Positions 38,484 through 49,745 of a DNA stretch of 64,000 nt are shown here, piece by piece. Every line of letters starts with the position of its first letter. The first letter of the stretch is position 1. Made by a program: the position numbers and the translations under genes. Below the pieces are notes generated by a model. The model searched no databases and was not told where the DNA came from. It was given only the letters and a program-made list of their open reading frames with translations. Origin of the DNA: RPQJ01 sp963744735 (GTDB lineage: Bacteria; Pseudomonadota; Gammaproteobacteria; Steroidobacterales; Steroidobacteraceae); the NCBI GenBank assembly GCA_963744735.1, contig CAVUVH010000009.1:1-64000 (forward strand), written 5' to 3'.

Positions 38484-39763
38484 GGATCGCCATCGTCGGC
38501 TCAGGGGTTGCGGGCCTGTACGCCGCATGGCGGCTCGCCGCCGAACACGATGTGACCGTGTTCGAGGCGGACGATTACGCCGGCGGCCACACGCACACGG
38601 TCGACGTCGAGTACGGCGGCCGCACCTTTGCGATCGACACTGGTTTCATCGTCTTCAACGACTGGACCTACCCGAACTTCATCGCGATGCTGCAGGAACT
38701 GGGCGTCGCCTGGCAGCCGTCGAACATGAGCTTCAGCCTGCGCTGCGAAAGCTCCGGCCTGGAGTACAACGGCACCTCGCTCAATTCACTGTTCGCGCAG
38801 CGGCGCAACCTGCTGCGACCGTCCTTCCTGCGCATGATCGCCGACATCCTGCGCTTCAACACGCGCGCCAAGGCCTGGCTGCGGGACACGGCCGCGGCGG
38901 ACGTGACGCTCGGCGAGTTCGTGGCAGCGGGCGGCTACTCGCGGCAGTTCGTCGACCACTACATCGTGCCGATGGGCCGCGCCATCTGGTCCGCCGAGGC
39001 CTCGGCGATGCTCGGGTTTCCGGCGCGGTTCTTCATCGGCTTTTTCGACCGTCACGGCTTCCTCAACGTCGACGACCGGCCGGTGTGGCAGACGGTCAAG
39101 GGCGGGTCGCGCGAGTACGTGCGCGCGCTGCTGGCGGCGTCGCGCGCGAAGCTGCGGCTCGCCACGCCGGTCGAGTCGATCCGGCGGCTGCCCTCGCATG
39201 TCGTCGTGCGCACGGCGTCCGGCGACGTCGACTCGTTCGACTACGTGTTCCTCGCCTGCCATTCGGACCAGGCCCTGGCCCTGCTCGAGGCACCGAGCCA
39301 TGCCGAGCGGGAAACGCTCGGCGCCATGCCGTATGCGGCCAATGAAGCGATCCTGCACACCGACGAACGCCTGCTGCCGCGGCGCCGGCTGGCGCGGGCG
39401 GCATGGAACTACCACCTCCTGCGCGATCCGCAGGAGCCGGTCGCGCTGACGTACGACATGAACGTCCTGCAGGGACTGGAGCACACGCCGGCGCGATTCC
39501 TGGTGACGCTGAATCATCGCGCTGCCATCGACGAGTCGCGCATCCTGCAGAGCTTCCAGTATGCGCACCCTGTCTACACGCCGGCGGGCGTCGCCGCTCA
39601 GTCGCGCCACCGCGAGCTGAACGGCGCACAGCGCACCTATTACTGCGGCGCGTACTGGCGCTCCGGCTTCCATGAGGACGGCGTGGTCAGCGCGCAGGCC
39701 GCCCTGGCGCACTTTGGCGCGGATCTCGAACGTGCACAGCTGCCTCTACCACGGGTCGGTTAG
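38480..39763 (+). CDS. FAD-dependent amine-oxidase-like protein (UfaO/cfa-cluster type)
   Basis: A 427-residue flavoprotein. The Rossmann loop IAIVGSGVAGLYAAWRLA is at residues 3-20, and FEADDYAGGHTHTVDVEYGG and TGFIVFNDWTYPNF follow. The C-terminus ends in TYYCGAYWRSGFHEDGVVSA, the characteristic flavin-binding motif of the group encoded with DUF1365 and CFA synthase. Homologues in photo-oxidative stress clusters are proposed to oxidise or desaturate modified acyl chains, for example on the way to furan fatty acids. It overlaps the desaturase by 4 bases and DUF1365 by 32. The reaction here is inferred. Confidence 0.9.
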
Positions 39764-40541
39764 GCACCGCCGGCTCGAGCCGGCAGGGCACGCGTTCCGC
39801 TACCGGCTGGCGCTGCTCTACCTGGACCTCGACGAGGTGGACGTCGTCTTTGCCGGTCGCTGGCTGTGGTCCGCGGGCCGGCGTCCGGCCATCGCGCACT
39901 GGCGCCGCAGCGATCATTACGGCGATCCGCAGCGCGACCTGCGCGACTGCATCCGCGAACTGGTGCGCGAGCGGGCCGGTATCGCGGTCGATGGACCGAT
40001 CCGCCTGCTCACCCACCCGCGGCATTTCGGTTACGGCTTCAACCCCGTGAACTTCTATTACTGCTACGCGCAGGGCGGTCACGAGCTGCTGGCGATCGTC
40101 GCCGAGATCAACAACACGCCGTGGGGCGAGCGGCACTGCTACGTGCTGCCGCAGGCCGCCAACCGCGGCACGCCGGAACGGCTGCGGTTCGAATTCGGCA
40201 AGGACTTCCACGTGTCGCCATTCCTGCCGATGGACATGCAGTACGACTGGCGCTTCAGCCGCCCGGACGCGGCGCTGGCCGTGCACATGGAAAATCACCG
40301 CGACGGCCGCAAGGTGTTCGACGCGACCATGACCCTGCAGCGCCAGCCGATCAGCGGGCGGACGCTCGCGGCCTCGCTCGCGCGTCACCCGCTGGTCACG
40401 CTCAAGGTCAGCGCAGCCATCTACTGGCAGGCCCTGCGGCTGTGGCTGAAGCGCACCCCCCTCTCCACCCATCCCGACAAGACCGGCGCCGGACATCGTC
40501 ATCATGCCGGACGTGTCGCGCCCATCGAGACTGCGCCATGA
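39732..40541 (+). CDS. DUF1365 family protein
   Basis: A 269-residue protein beginning HSCLYHGSVRHRRLEPAGHAF, with the family signature FGYGFNPVNFYYCYAQGG, EINNTPWGERHCYVL, FHVSPFLPMDMQYDWRF and a hydrophobic C-terminal segment. The start is GTG at 39732 inside the previous gene, the normal family N-terminus. It overlaps CFA synthase by ATGA. DUF1365 is almost always found between the FAD protein and CFA synthase. The biochemical role is not established, though an acyl-chain binding or modifying role is likely. Confidence 0.94.
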   Translation: MHSCLYHGSVRHRRLEPAGHAFRYRLALLYLDLDEVDVVFAGRWLWSAGRRPAIAHWRRSDHYGDPQRDLRDCIRELVRERAGIAVDGPIRLLTHPRHFGYGFNPVNFYYCYAQGGHELLAIVAEINNTPWGERHCYVLPQAANRGTPERLRFEFGKDFHVSPFLPMDMQYDWRFSRPDAALAVHMENHRDGRKVFDATMTLQRQPISGRTLAASLARHPLVTLKVSAAIYWQALRLWLKRTPLSTHPDKTGAGHRHHAGRVAPIETAP

Positions 40542-41860
40542 ACAAACCAGCACCTGAAGCAACGGTGGCCACGGCGACCATCATCCCCGCGGTCGATTCC
40601 GTGACGCTGCCGGACGACGGCGATGCATCGGGAACGTGGCTGCAGCGGCTCGGCAAGCGCCTGTTCCTGCAGGCGCTGTCCAGGTTCGAGCTCGGCGAGC
40701 TGACCGTCGTCGTGCCGGCCACCGGCGAGCGGCACGTGTTTGGCCGCCGCACCCCGGACTGCGACCTGCACGCGACGCTGGAGATCCTGCACCCGCAGAC
40801 CTTTGCGGACGCTGCCTTCGGCGGCACGGTCGGCGGCGGCGAGGCCTACATCCGCGGCTTCTGGCGCACCGACGACCTGACGGCCGTGGTGCGCATGTTC
40901 GTCGCCAATCGTGCCGCGATGGAGTCGTTCGAAGGCGCCGCCGCGTGGCTCGCCGACCCGCTGCGACGCGTGCTGCACCGTTTCAACCGCAACAGCATGG
41001 ACGGCAGCCGCCGCAACATCTCGGCCCACTACGACCTGGGCAACGACCTGTTCGCCCTGTTCCTCGACGAGACGATGATGTACTCGTGCGCAGTGTTCGA
41101 ACGCGAGTCGACGACGCTGCACGAGGCGCAGCTCGCCAAGCTCGACCGCATCTGCCGGCGGCTGCAGTTGTCGCACGGCGACCACCTGGTCGAGATCGGC
41201 ACGGGCTGGGGCGGCCTGGCGCTGCACGCCGCGCAGCACTACGGCTGCCGCGTCACCACGACGACGATCTCGCGCGAACAGCACGACTGGGCGCGCCGCA
41301 GGTTCGAGCAGGCGGGACTGCTGCAGAGCGGCCAGGTCACGCTGCTGCTCGAGGACTACCGCAACCTCACCGGCACCTACGACAAGCTGGTCTCGGTCGA
41401 GATGATCGAGGCCGTGGGACACCAGTACCTGGACACCTACACCGCCAAGTGCGCGTCGCTGCTCAAGCCGGACGGCGCGATGCTGCTGCAGGCGATCACG
41501 ATCCAGGACCAGGTGTACGAGTCGGCGCTGAAGTCGGTCGACTTCATCCAGCGCTTCATCTTCCCGGGGAGCTTCATCCCGTCGGTCACGGCGATCACCG
41601 ATTCGCTGCGCCGGGCGACCGACATGAAGGTGTTCCACCTCGAGGACATCGGCCCGCACTACGCGACGACCCTGCGGAAATGGCGCGACAACTTCCTTGC
41701 CCGGCTGCCCGAGGTGCGCCAGCTCGGGTACCCCGACGCCTTCATCCGCATGTGGGAGTTCTACCTGTGCTACTGCGAGGGCGGCTTCCTCGAGCGGCAG
41801 ATCGGGGATGTGCAGATGCTGCTGACGAAGCCGCGCTGCCGCCTGCCGGCCCCGGTCTGA
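40538..41860 (+). CDS. cfa: cyclopropane-fatty-acyl-phospholipid synthase family methyltransferase
   Basis: A 440-residue SAM-dependent enzyme that transfers a methylene (or methyl) group to the double bond of phospholipid acyl chains. The SAM loop is HLVEIGTGWGGLALHAAQ. NISAHYDLGNDLFALFLDET, MMYSCAVFE, ISREQHDWA, VSVEMIEAVGHQYL and FIQRFIFPGSFIPSV are family hallmarks. C-terminal residues RMWEFYLCYCEGGFLER complete it. It is the last gene of the operon and is followed by an imperfect GC-rich hairpin. Members in this gene setting may act as UfaM-type methyltransferases instead of classic CFA synthase. Confidence 0.94.
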   Translation: MNKPAPEATVATATIIPAVDSVTLPDDGDASGTWLQRLGKRLFLQALSRFELGELTVVVPATGERHVFGRRTPDCDLHATLEILHPQTFADAAFGGTVGGGEAYIRGFWRTDDLTAVVRMFVANRAAMESFEGAAAWLADPLRRVLHRFNRNSMDGSRRNISAHYDLGNDLFALFLDETMMYSCAVFERESTTLHEAQLAKLDRICRRLQLSHGDHLVEIGTGWGGLALHAAQHYGCRVTTTTISREQHDWARRRFEQAGLLQSGQVTLLLEDYRNLTGTYDKLVSVEMIEAVGHQYLDTYTAKCASLLKPDGAMLLQAITIQDQVYESALKSVDFIQRFIFPGSFIPSVTAITDSLRRATDMKVFHLEDIGPHYATTLRKWRDNFLARLPEVRQLGYPDAFIRMWEFYLCYCEGGFLERQIGDVQMLLTKPRCRLPAPV

Positions 41861-41890
41861 CCGGCGCCGGCCGGGCGCCGGCCCGGTCAC
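41858..41890. repeat. GC-rich hairpin after the cfa gene
   Basis: An imperfect inverted repeat, TGACCGGCGCCGGC with GCCGGCCCGGTCA, overlaps the cfa stop codon. There is no T run, so it is at best a transcript-stabilising or Rho-associated hairpin. Confidence 0.5.
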
Positions 41891-41966
41891 GGGATTCCCC
41901 TACTGGCCTGCGGCCATGGCAGACCGGACAATCCGGAATCCGTCCAGAATCACGCCGGAGCACATC

Positions 41967-42452
41967 ATGACCGCCACCGCCAAAGCACTGGGCCTCAGCA
42001 CCTCCAAGCTCGCCGTCGAATTGTCCGAGGCGCAGTGCCAGACCCTGGCTGCCTCGATGACGTCCCGGCAGCTGCTGTCCGGTGAAGTGCTGGTGCGGGA
42101 GGGCGACACCGACGATCACCTGTATGTCGTCGTGAGCGGCTCGCTGGGCATCATCAAGTCCCATGGCACCGACGCGGAGGTGACGCTGAACCTGACGCGC
42201 CCCGGCGATGTCGTGGGCGAACTCTCCTTCCTGGACGGCGCGCAGCGCTACGCCTCGCTCGTGGCCATGAACGACACCCAGGTGCTGGGCCTGAGCCGCG
42301 GCGACCTCGAAGGCCTGCTCGAGCACGATCCGCAGCTGGTGTATCGCGTGATGCGAGCGATCGTGCGCATCGTGCACGACATCCAGCGCCGGCTGTCGAT
42401 GCAGACCAGCGAACTGACCAACTACCTGTACAAGACCCACGGCCGCTACTGA
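41967..42452 (+). CDS. cyclic-nucleotide-binding domain protein without DNA-binding domain
   Basis: A 161-residue protein containing one cNMP-binding beta-roll: LLSGEVLVREGDTDDHLYVV, VSGSLGIIK, and the phosphate-binding cassette region RPGDVVGELSFLDGAQRYAS. The tail is a short helix (LVYRVMRAIVRIVHDIQRRL) with no helix-turn-helix, so it is not a full Crp. The position equivalent to the cNMP-contacting Arg is in QRYAS. I chose the ATG at 41967 because GGAG lies about 7 bases upstream. It may regulate a partner protein by direct contact. It lies between the lipid operon and the Anbu cluster. Confidence 0.88.
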   Translation: MTATAKALGLSTSKLAVELSEAQCQTLAASMTSRQLLSGEVLVREGDTDDHLYVVVSGSLGIIKSHGTDAEVTLNLTRPGDVVGELSFLDGAQRYASLVAMNDTQVLGLSRGDLEGLLEHDPQLVYRVMRAIVRIVHDIQRRLSMQTSELTNYLYKTHGRY

Positions 42453-42500
42453 AGCGGGCGCTTCCGCACCAAATCGGGTCGACGCCTCGGCGGCAGCACG

Positions 42501-42529
42501 GCGCCGCGCACCAGCCCGGTGCGCGGCGC
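42501..42529. repeat. perfect 12-bp inverted repeat
   Basis: GCGCCGCGCACC and GGTGCGCGGCGC flank AGCCC in the gap between the cNMP-binding gene and the ATP-grasp gene. It is a very stable hairpin without a T run. It may end the upstream transcript with Rho, or be a regulator site. Confidence 0.6.
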
Positions 42530-42602
42530 TCCAGCAAGTACGCGCGATTTGCGGCTGGCACGATTCTCGCTACTGAGAATCAGAGGATCCTGCCGACCGA
42601 CG

Positions 42603-44034
42603 ATGGAACAGCCAGCCCCGACCGACGTTCCCTATGACGAGATGTACACCGCCGACGGGCAGGTGCGCCCGCCCTATGCGGTCTATTCCGACTGGCTGAT
42701 CCGCGAGCCCGAGGACGCGCTGCGCCAGAAGCGCGCCGAGGCCGACAGCCTGTTCCATCGTGTCGGCATCACCTTCGCCGTGTACGGCGAGCAGGACGGC
42801 AACGAGCGGCTGATCCCGTTCGACATCGTGCCGCGCATCCTCTCGGCCGACGAATGGCGCAAGCTCGCGGCCGGCCTGCGCCAGCGCGTGCAGGCGCTGA
42901 ACGCCTTCATCGCCGACATCTACCATGGCCAGGACATCCTGCGCGCCGGCCTGATCGCGCCCGAGCAGATCTTCTGCAACCACCAGTACCGGCCGGAGAT
43001 GCAGGCGCTCGAGGTGCCCGGGGGGATCTACGCCCACATCGCCGGCATCGATGTCGTGCGCGCCGGCCAGGGCGAGTTCTACGTGCTGGAGGACAACCTG
43101 CGCGTGCCCTCGGGCGTGTCGTACATGCTCGAAGACCGCAAGATGATGATGCGGCTGTTCCCGCGAGCTGTTCGCGCTGAACCGGGTGGCGCCGGTCGAG
43201 CACTATCCGGACCGCCTGCTCGAGAACCTGGCCAGCGTCTCGCCGAACGGTGTCGCCGACCCGGTCGTGGTCGTGCTGACGCCCGGCGCCCACAACAGCG
43301 CGTATTTCGAGCACGCCTTCCTGGCCCAGCAGATGGGCGTGGAACTGGTCGAGGGCCAGGACCTGTTCGTGCGCGACGGCTTCGTCTACATGCGCACCAC
43401 GCAGGGCCCGCAGCGGGTGGACGTCATCTACCGCCGCATCGACGACGACTTCCTCGATCCGCTGGTGTTCCGGCCGGACTCCGCGCTCGGCGTGCCGGGC
43501 CTGATGTCGGCGTACCGCGAAGGCCGCGTCACCGTGGCCAATGCCATCGGCACCGGCATCGCCGACGACAAGTCGATCTATCCGTACGTGCCGGACATGA
43601 TCCGCTTCTACCTGGGCGAGGAACCGCTGCTGTCCAACGTGCCGACGCGGGTGCTGCGCAAGCCGGACGACCTCGCCTACACGCTGGCGCACCTCGACCA
43701 GCTGGTCGTCAAGGAGGTCCATGGCGCGGGCGGTTACGGGATGCTGATCGGTCCCACCTCGTCCGAGGCGGAGCGCGAGGACTTCCGGCTCCGCATCCTC
43801 GCGGCCCCCGAGAAGTACATCGCGCAGCCGACGCTGGCGCTGTCGACCTGCCCGACCTTCGTCGAACAGGGCGTCGCGCCGCGCCACATCGACCTGCGCC
43901 CGTTCGTGCTGTCGGGCAGGGAGATCACGATCGTGCCGGGCGGGCTCACGCGCGTCGCATTGCGGGCGGGTTCGCTGGTCGTGAACTCGTCGCAGGGCGG
44001 CGGCACCAAGGACACCTGGGTGCTGGAGGACTGA
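42603..44034 (+). CDS. circularly permuted ATP-grasp protein, frame-interrupted
   Basis: A 476-residue protein of the circularly permuted ATP-grasp type 2 family (formerly DUF404/407), predicted to ligate a carboxylate to an amine with ATP. Motifs are FAVYGEQDGNERLIPFDIVP, ILRAGLIAPEQIFCN, LEDNLRVPSGVSYMLEDRKM, VVVLTPGAHNSAYFEHAFLA, NAIGTGIADDKSIYPYVPDM, VVKEVHGAGGYGMLIGP and LVVNSSQGGGTKDTWVL. The frame changes at 43161-43167 (CCGCGAG). Dropping one base gives RLFPELFALNRVAP. It is the first gene of a conserved four-gene set with alpha-E, transglutaminase and Anbu. The product is unknown. Confidence 0.9.
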
Positions 44035-44037
44035 CGC

Positions 44038-44991
44038 GTGCTGAGCCGCACCGCCGATCACGTCTACTGGCTGGGTCGCTACGCCGAGCGCGCGGAGAAC
44101 CTCGCGCGCACGCTGGACGTGCAGTACCGGCTGTCGCTGCTGCCGCGCAAGGCGGCGAGCGAGGGCATGGGCTGGGATCGCACGCTGGCCACGCTGCGCC
44201 TTGCGGACGAGTTCGCAGCGCGCTGCGGCGACGACTTCGAGGCGCACCGGGTCATCGACTTCCTCGCCTTCGACCGCGACAACCCGTCGAGCATCCTGAG
44301 CTGCCTGCGGGCCGCGCGCGAAAACGCCCGCGCCGTGCGCGGCACGATCTCCTCCGAGATGTGGGAGACGTTCAACTCCACCTGGCTCGAGGCGCGCAAC
44401 ACGGCGCCCAGCCGCTTCACGGCGCGCAACGTGGCCGAGTTCATCGAGTGGGTGAAGTACCGCGCGCACCTGGCGCGCGGCGTCGTGCTCGGCTCGATGC
44501 TGCGCGACGAGGGCTACCACTTCATGCAGATGGGCACGTTCCTCGAGCGCGCCGACGGCGTCGCGCGGCTGCTGCGGATCCGCCTCGCCTGCGAGGCGAC
44601 CGACAACGCCGGCGAACCGGTGACGCATGACTACCTGCCGTGGACGGTGCTGCTGCGCGCGCTCTCCGCCTACGAGATCTTCCGGCGCGTCTCGCGGGAC
44701 CGGGTGACGCCGCTGCACGTGATCGAGTTCACCGCGTTCCGGCCCGACGTGCCGCGGTCGCTGCTGCGCTCGGCCGAGCTGGTCTTCGACAACCTGGACG
44801 CCGTGGCCAACACCCATTCGGGCGAGACGCAGCGTCGCGCCGGCGTGCTGCATGCCATGCTGCGCTTCGGCACGCTCGAGACCCTGGGTGCCGGCGGTGC
44901 CGACGCCTTCCTGCAGGACGTCTGCAGCCGCGTCTGGGACCTCAACGACCGCATCGGCCGCGATTTCCTCGGCCACTACGTGCCCGCCTGA
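44038..44991 (+). CDS. alpha-E domain protein
   Basis: A 317-residue all-helical protein of the alpha-E (DUF403) family: start LSRTADHVYWLGRYAERAEN, then SCLRAARENARAVRGTISSE, MLRDEGYHFMQMGTFLERAD and PRSLLRSAELVFDNLD. The start is GTG at 44038, 3 bases after the ATP-grasp stop. It almost always accompanies the permuted ATP-grasp and a transglutaminase-like peptidase, sometimes fused to the former. It is thought to form part of a peptide-synthesis or tagging complex. No catalytic residues are known. Confidence 0.95.
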   Translation: MLSRTADHVYWLGRYAERAENLARTLDVQYRLSLLPRKAASEGMGWDRTLATLRLADEFAARCGDDFEAHRVIDFLAFDRDNPSSILSCLRAARENARAVRGTISSEMWETFNSTWLEARNTAPSRFTARNVAEFIEWVKYRAHLARGVVLGSMLRDEGYHFMQMGTFLERADGVARLLRIRLACEATDNAGEPVTHDYLPWTVLLRALSAYEIFRRVSRDRVTPLHVIEFTAFRPDVPRSLLRSAELVFDNLDAVANTHSGETQRRAGVLHAMLRFGTLETLGAGGADAFLQDVCSRVWDLNDRIGRDFLGHYVPA

Positions 44992-45011
44992 GGCCACGGC
45001 GGAGTCCTCCC

Positions 45012-45861
45012 ATGCAACTGCACATCCGTCACGAGACCCGCTACCGCTACGAGGAAACCGTCAGCTACAGCATCCAGTCGCTGAAGCTGACACCGCGGGC
45101 GGAGCCCGGCCAGCGCGTGCTCAGCTGGAAGATCTCGGCGCCGGGCGAGCGGCTCGAGCAGGTCGACCCGTACGGCAACGTCACCCACGTCGTCACGGTC
45201 GAGGCGCCGCATCGCGAGCTGCGCATCATCGTCGACGGCATCGCCGACATCGTGCCGGACGAAGCGCTGCGCAGCGCCGTGCCGCCGCTGCAGGGCGAGC
45301 TCTCGCCGCTCGCGTTCCTCGGACCCACCTCGCTGACCCGCGCCAACGCGCGCGTGCGCGAGATCGCCGACCGCCACCTGGGGCGGCATCCGGCCTCGCG
45401 GGCCACGCTGCTCGACCTCGTCGACGGCATCCGCACCCAGGTCGAGTATTCGCCGGGCGTGACCGATGCGTCCCACTCGGCGATCGAGGCGCTCGACCTC
45501 GGCGTCGGCGTGTGCCAGGACCAGGCGCACGTGTTCGTCGCCTGCTGTCGCGCGGCGGGCATACCGGCGCGCTACGTCAGCGGCTACGTCTACACCGGCA
45601 CGACCGGCGAGGTGGCGAGCCACGCCTGGGCCGACGCATGGCTGGGCGAGCGCGAAGGCTGGCTGAGCCTCGACGTCTCCCACGGCGAGGCGACCGGCGC
45701 CGCGCACTGCCGGCTGGCGGTCGGCCGCGACTACCTCGATGCCGCACCGGTCCGCGGCGTGCGGCGCGGCGGCGGCCGCGAGGAACTCAGCGTGGCCGTG
45801 CGGCTCGCGCCGATGGGCGGCACGCGCCCCTGCACCGGGCGGCGGCCATCAGCAACAGTGA
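45012..45861 (+). CDS. transglutaminase-like cysteine peptidase, frame-interrupted near the end
   Basis: A 282-residue protein with the bacterial transglutaminase-like N-terminal domain (HIRHETRYRYEETVSYSIQS) and the papain-like transglutaminase core. The catalytic Cys is in LDLGVGVCQDQAHVFVACCR, His in VASHAWADAWLG and Asp in GWLSLDVSHGE. Family members end in a short tail of glutamines. Here that tail (GGGHQQQ) appears one frame over, after CACGCGCCCC at 45821-45830, giving TGA at 45859. It probably cleaves or transfers peptide bonds in the same system as the ATP-grasp and Anbu proteins. Confidence 0.9.
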
Positions 45862-45943
45862 GGCATGGCCGCCGGGCTCGCGCTTTGCAGCGGCGTCGCA
45901 GCGGGCCTACCATTCCTACCCTCATCGGACCGTGGGATCCCAC

Positions 45944-46738
45944 ATGACGTATTGCGTGTCGATGCTGCTGGATGCGGGCCTCGTCTTCCTGTCGGACTCG
46001 CGCACCAACGCGGGCGTCGACCAGATCAACACCTTCCGCAAGACGACCGTGTTCGAGCGGCCCGGCGACCGGGTCATCGTGCTGCTGTCGGCCGGCAACC
46101 TCGCCATCACCCAGGGCGCGCTCAGCCTGCTCGCGGAGCGCATGACCTCGCAGACCGATGCCAACCTGCTCAACTGCCCCAACCTGTTCGAGGCCGCGCG
46201 CTGCGTCGGCAGCGCGATGCGCGAGATGCACCAGCGCGACGCCGAGGCGCTGCGCGTGCAGGGCATCGAGTTCAACGCCTCGTTCATCCTGGGCGGGCAG
46301 ATCAAGGACGAGGCGCCCCGCCTGTTCCACATCTACGCCGCGGGCAATTTCGTCGAAGCCACGCCCGACACCACCTATTTCCAGATCGGCGAGTCGAAGT
46401 ACGGCAAGCCGATCATCGATCGCGTGATCCGCCGCAGCATGCCCTTGAGCGAGGCGGCCAAGTGCGCGCTGATCTCGATGGACTCGACCATCCGCTCGAA
46501 CCTGTCGGTCGGGCTGCCGCTGGACCTCGTGATCGTCCGGCGCGACGAGTGCCGGGTGAGCAGCCACGTCGACATCGACGCCAGCAACGAGTACTTCCAG
46601 CGGATCCGCGAGCGCTGGGGCGAGGCGCTGCGCGAGATCTTCAGCGAACTGCCCAACCCGGACTGGCTGCTGGCTCCGCCGGCCGAGCCCGGCCGCCTGG
46701 CAGAGCCGCTGGCCCGGCTGCAGCCGCGGGCCAAGTGA
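45944..46738 (+). CDS. proteasome-type peptidase Anbu
   Basis: A 264-residue Ntn-hydrolase of the Anbu (bacterial proteasome-like, HslV-related) family. After Met removal the N-terminal nucleophile would be Thr (TYCVSMLLDAGLVFLSDSRT), with the conserved Asp and Lys in SDSRTNAGVDQ and NTFRKTTVF. Further hallmarks are VIVLLSAGNLAITQGALSLL, GIEFNASFILGGQI and FQIGESKYGKPIIDR. Anbu forms an open helical ring without a known ATPase partner. It closes the ATP-grasp/alpha-E/transglutaminase group, 82 bases after the transglutaminase stop. Confidence 0.95.
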   Translation: MTYCVSMLLDAGLVFLSDSRTNAGVDQINTFRKTTVFERPGDRVIVLLSAGNLAITQGALSLLAERMTSQTDANLLNCPNLFEAARCVGSAMREMHQRDAEALRVQGIEFNASFILGGQIKDEAPRLFHIYAAGNFVEATPDTTYFQIGESKYGKPIIDRVIRRSMPLSEAAKCALISMDSTIRSNLSVGLPLDLVIVRRDECRVSSHVDIDASNEYFQRIRERWGEALREIFSELPNPDWLLAPPAEPGRLAEPLARLQPRAK

Positions 46739-46827
46739 GCTCACTTCGCGCATCGGTAGAAAAACGGACGGGGTCCCGGCGGCGGATCGTTATCATTCGC
46801 GCTCCCGCCCTGCACAGGTCCTGCCGC

Positions 46828-48165
46828 ATGTCCGTGTTCCGCCTGTTTGCCTTGCTGACCCTGCTTCTGCTCTCCGGCCTGGCCCGCAGCGCAACGGGCG
46901 ATCCGCAGAGCGACGACTTCTGGTACGGCACGGCCGCCGACGGCACGCCGACCGTGCGCCTCTATTATTTCTACTCGCCGACCTGCCCGCATTGCCAGGC
47001 GGCCAAGCCGTTCATCGCGGAACTCGAGGCCCGGCATCCCTGGCTCAAGGTCGAGCGCTTCGTGGTGAAGGACAACCGCGACAACGCGCGTTTCTATTTC
47101 GACACGGCCAAGGCACTCGGGGTCGAGGCACTGTCCGTGCCGGGCCTGGTTTTCTGCCGACAGGTCATGATCGGCTACGACTCGGCCACGACCACCGGCA
47201 AGTCGCTCGAGGATGCCCTGGTCGCCTGTCGTGAACGGCGCATTGCCAACCCCGGCGCGCCCGACCCGGCCACCGGCACAGCGGGTGACGCCGCGGCCGG
47301 CGGCACGACCCGTCTTTCCGATGCCGAGGCCAGGGCAGGCACCACCGTCAACGTGCCGTTCGTCGGTCCGGTCGACGCCAAGGCGTTCTCGCTGCCCGTG
47401 CTGACGCTGGTGCTGGCGGGCATGGACGCGTTCAACCCCTGCGCCTTCTTCGTGCTGCTGTTCCTGCTGAGCCTGCTGGTGCATGCCAAGAGCCGCACGC
47501 GCATGGCCATCGTCGGCGGCACCTTCGTGCTGTTCTCGGGCCTCGTCTACTTCGTGTTCATGGCCGCCTGGCTCAACGTGTTCCTGATCGCGGGCGAGCT
47601 GCGCCTGATCACGTTCATCGCCGGCCTGATCGCGCTGACCGTCGCGGCGCTCAACATCAAGGACTACTTCTGGTTCAAGGCCGGACCCAGCCTGTCGATA
47701 CCCGACGCGGCGAAGCCGGGCCTGTTCAAGCGCATGCGCGAGGTCGTGGCCTCCGGCACCATGGGACCGATGCTGGTCAGCACGATCCTGCTCGCCATCG
47801 TGGCCAATTCGTACGAGTTGCTGTGCACGGCCGGCTTCCCGATGGTCTACACACGGGCACTGACCCTCGCCGACCTGGAGCCCTGGCAGTACTATGCATG
47901 GCTCGCGGCCTACAACGTGATCTACGTGCTGCCACTGCTCGCGATAGTCACGGTGTTCACGAAGACGATGGGCGCGCGCAAGCTGAGCGAATCGGAGGGA
48001 CGCCTCCTCAAGCTCATTTCCGGCTTCATGATGCTGGGGTTCGGACTGGTGCTGCTGATCGCTCCCAACATGCTCACCAACGCGCTCGCCTCGATCGTGG
48101 TGCTGGGTCTCGCCGTCGGCGCCTCGCTGCTCGTGGCGAAATTCGCCGCGCCCGGCAAGGCCTGA
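46828..48165 (+). CDS. thioredoxin-like domain fused to DsbD/CcdA-like membrane domain
   Basis: A 445-residue inner-membrane protein. It begins with a signal peptide/anchor (FRLFALLTLLLLSGLARSA) and a periplasmic thioredoxin-fold domain with YFYSPTCPHCQAAKPFIAEL (CPHC). A Gly/Ala/Thr-rich linker (about residues 140-175) leads to six to seven transmembrane segments with NPCAFFVLLFLLSLL and LLCTAGFPMVYTR. The latter carry the paired Cys of CcdA-type electron carriers. It probably moves reducing power across the membrane to periplasmic disulfides. The domain order (Trx first) is the reverse of classic DsbD. Confidence 0.87.
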   Translation: MSVFRLFALLTLLLLSGLARSATGDPQSDDFWYGTAADGTPTVRLYYFYSPTCPHCQAAKPFIAELEARHPWLKVERFVVKDNRDNARFYFDTAKALGVEALSVPGLVFCRQVMIGYDSATTTGKSLEDALVACRERRIANPGAPDPATGTAGDAAAGGTTRLSDAEARAGTTVNVPFVGPVDAKAFSLPVLTLVLAGMDAFNPCAFFVLLFLLSLLVHAKSRTRMAIVGGTFVLFSGLVYFVFMAAWLNVFLIAGELRLITFIAGLIALTVAALNIKDYFWFKAGPSLSIPDAAKPGLFKRMREVVASGTMGPMLVSTILLAIVANSYELLCTAGFPMVYTRALTLADLEPWQYYAWLAAYNVIYVLPLLAIVTVFTKTMGARKLSESEGRLLKLISGFMMLGFGLVLLIAPNMLTNALASIVVLGLAVGASLLVAKFAAPGKA

Positions 48166-48183
48166 AGCGCGCGGGCGTCGGGG

Positions 48184-49624
<1,441 letters not shown>

Positions 49625-49745
49625 ACGCCGCTTGTGACAGGCGGCCCGGGGTCGCTACAGTGCGGGCCAGGGGAAGGTGGCCCGGGAGCAACGCGGGACC
49701 GGTCACCAGGGCATACAACTACCCAGCCCGCGCGGAGACACGTCC

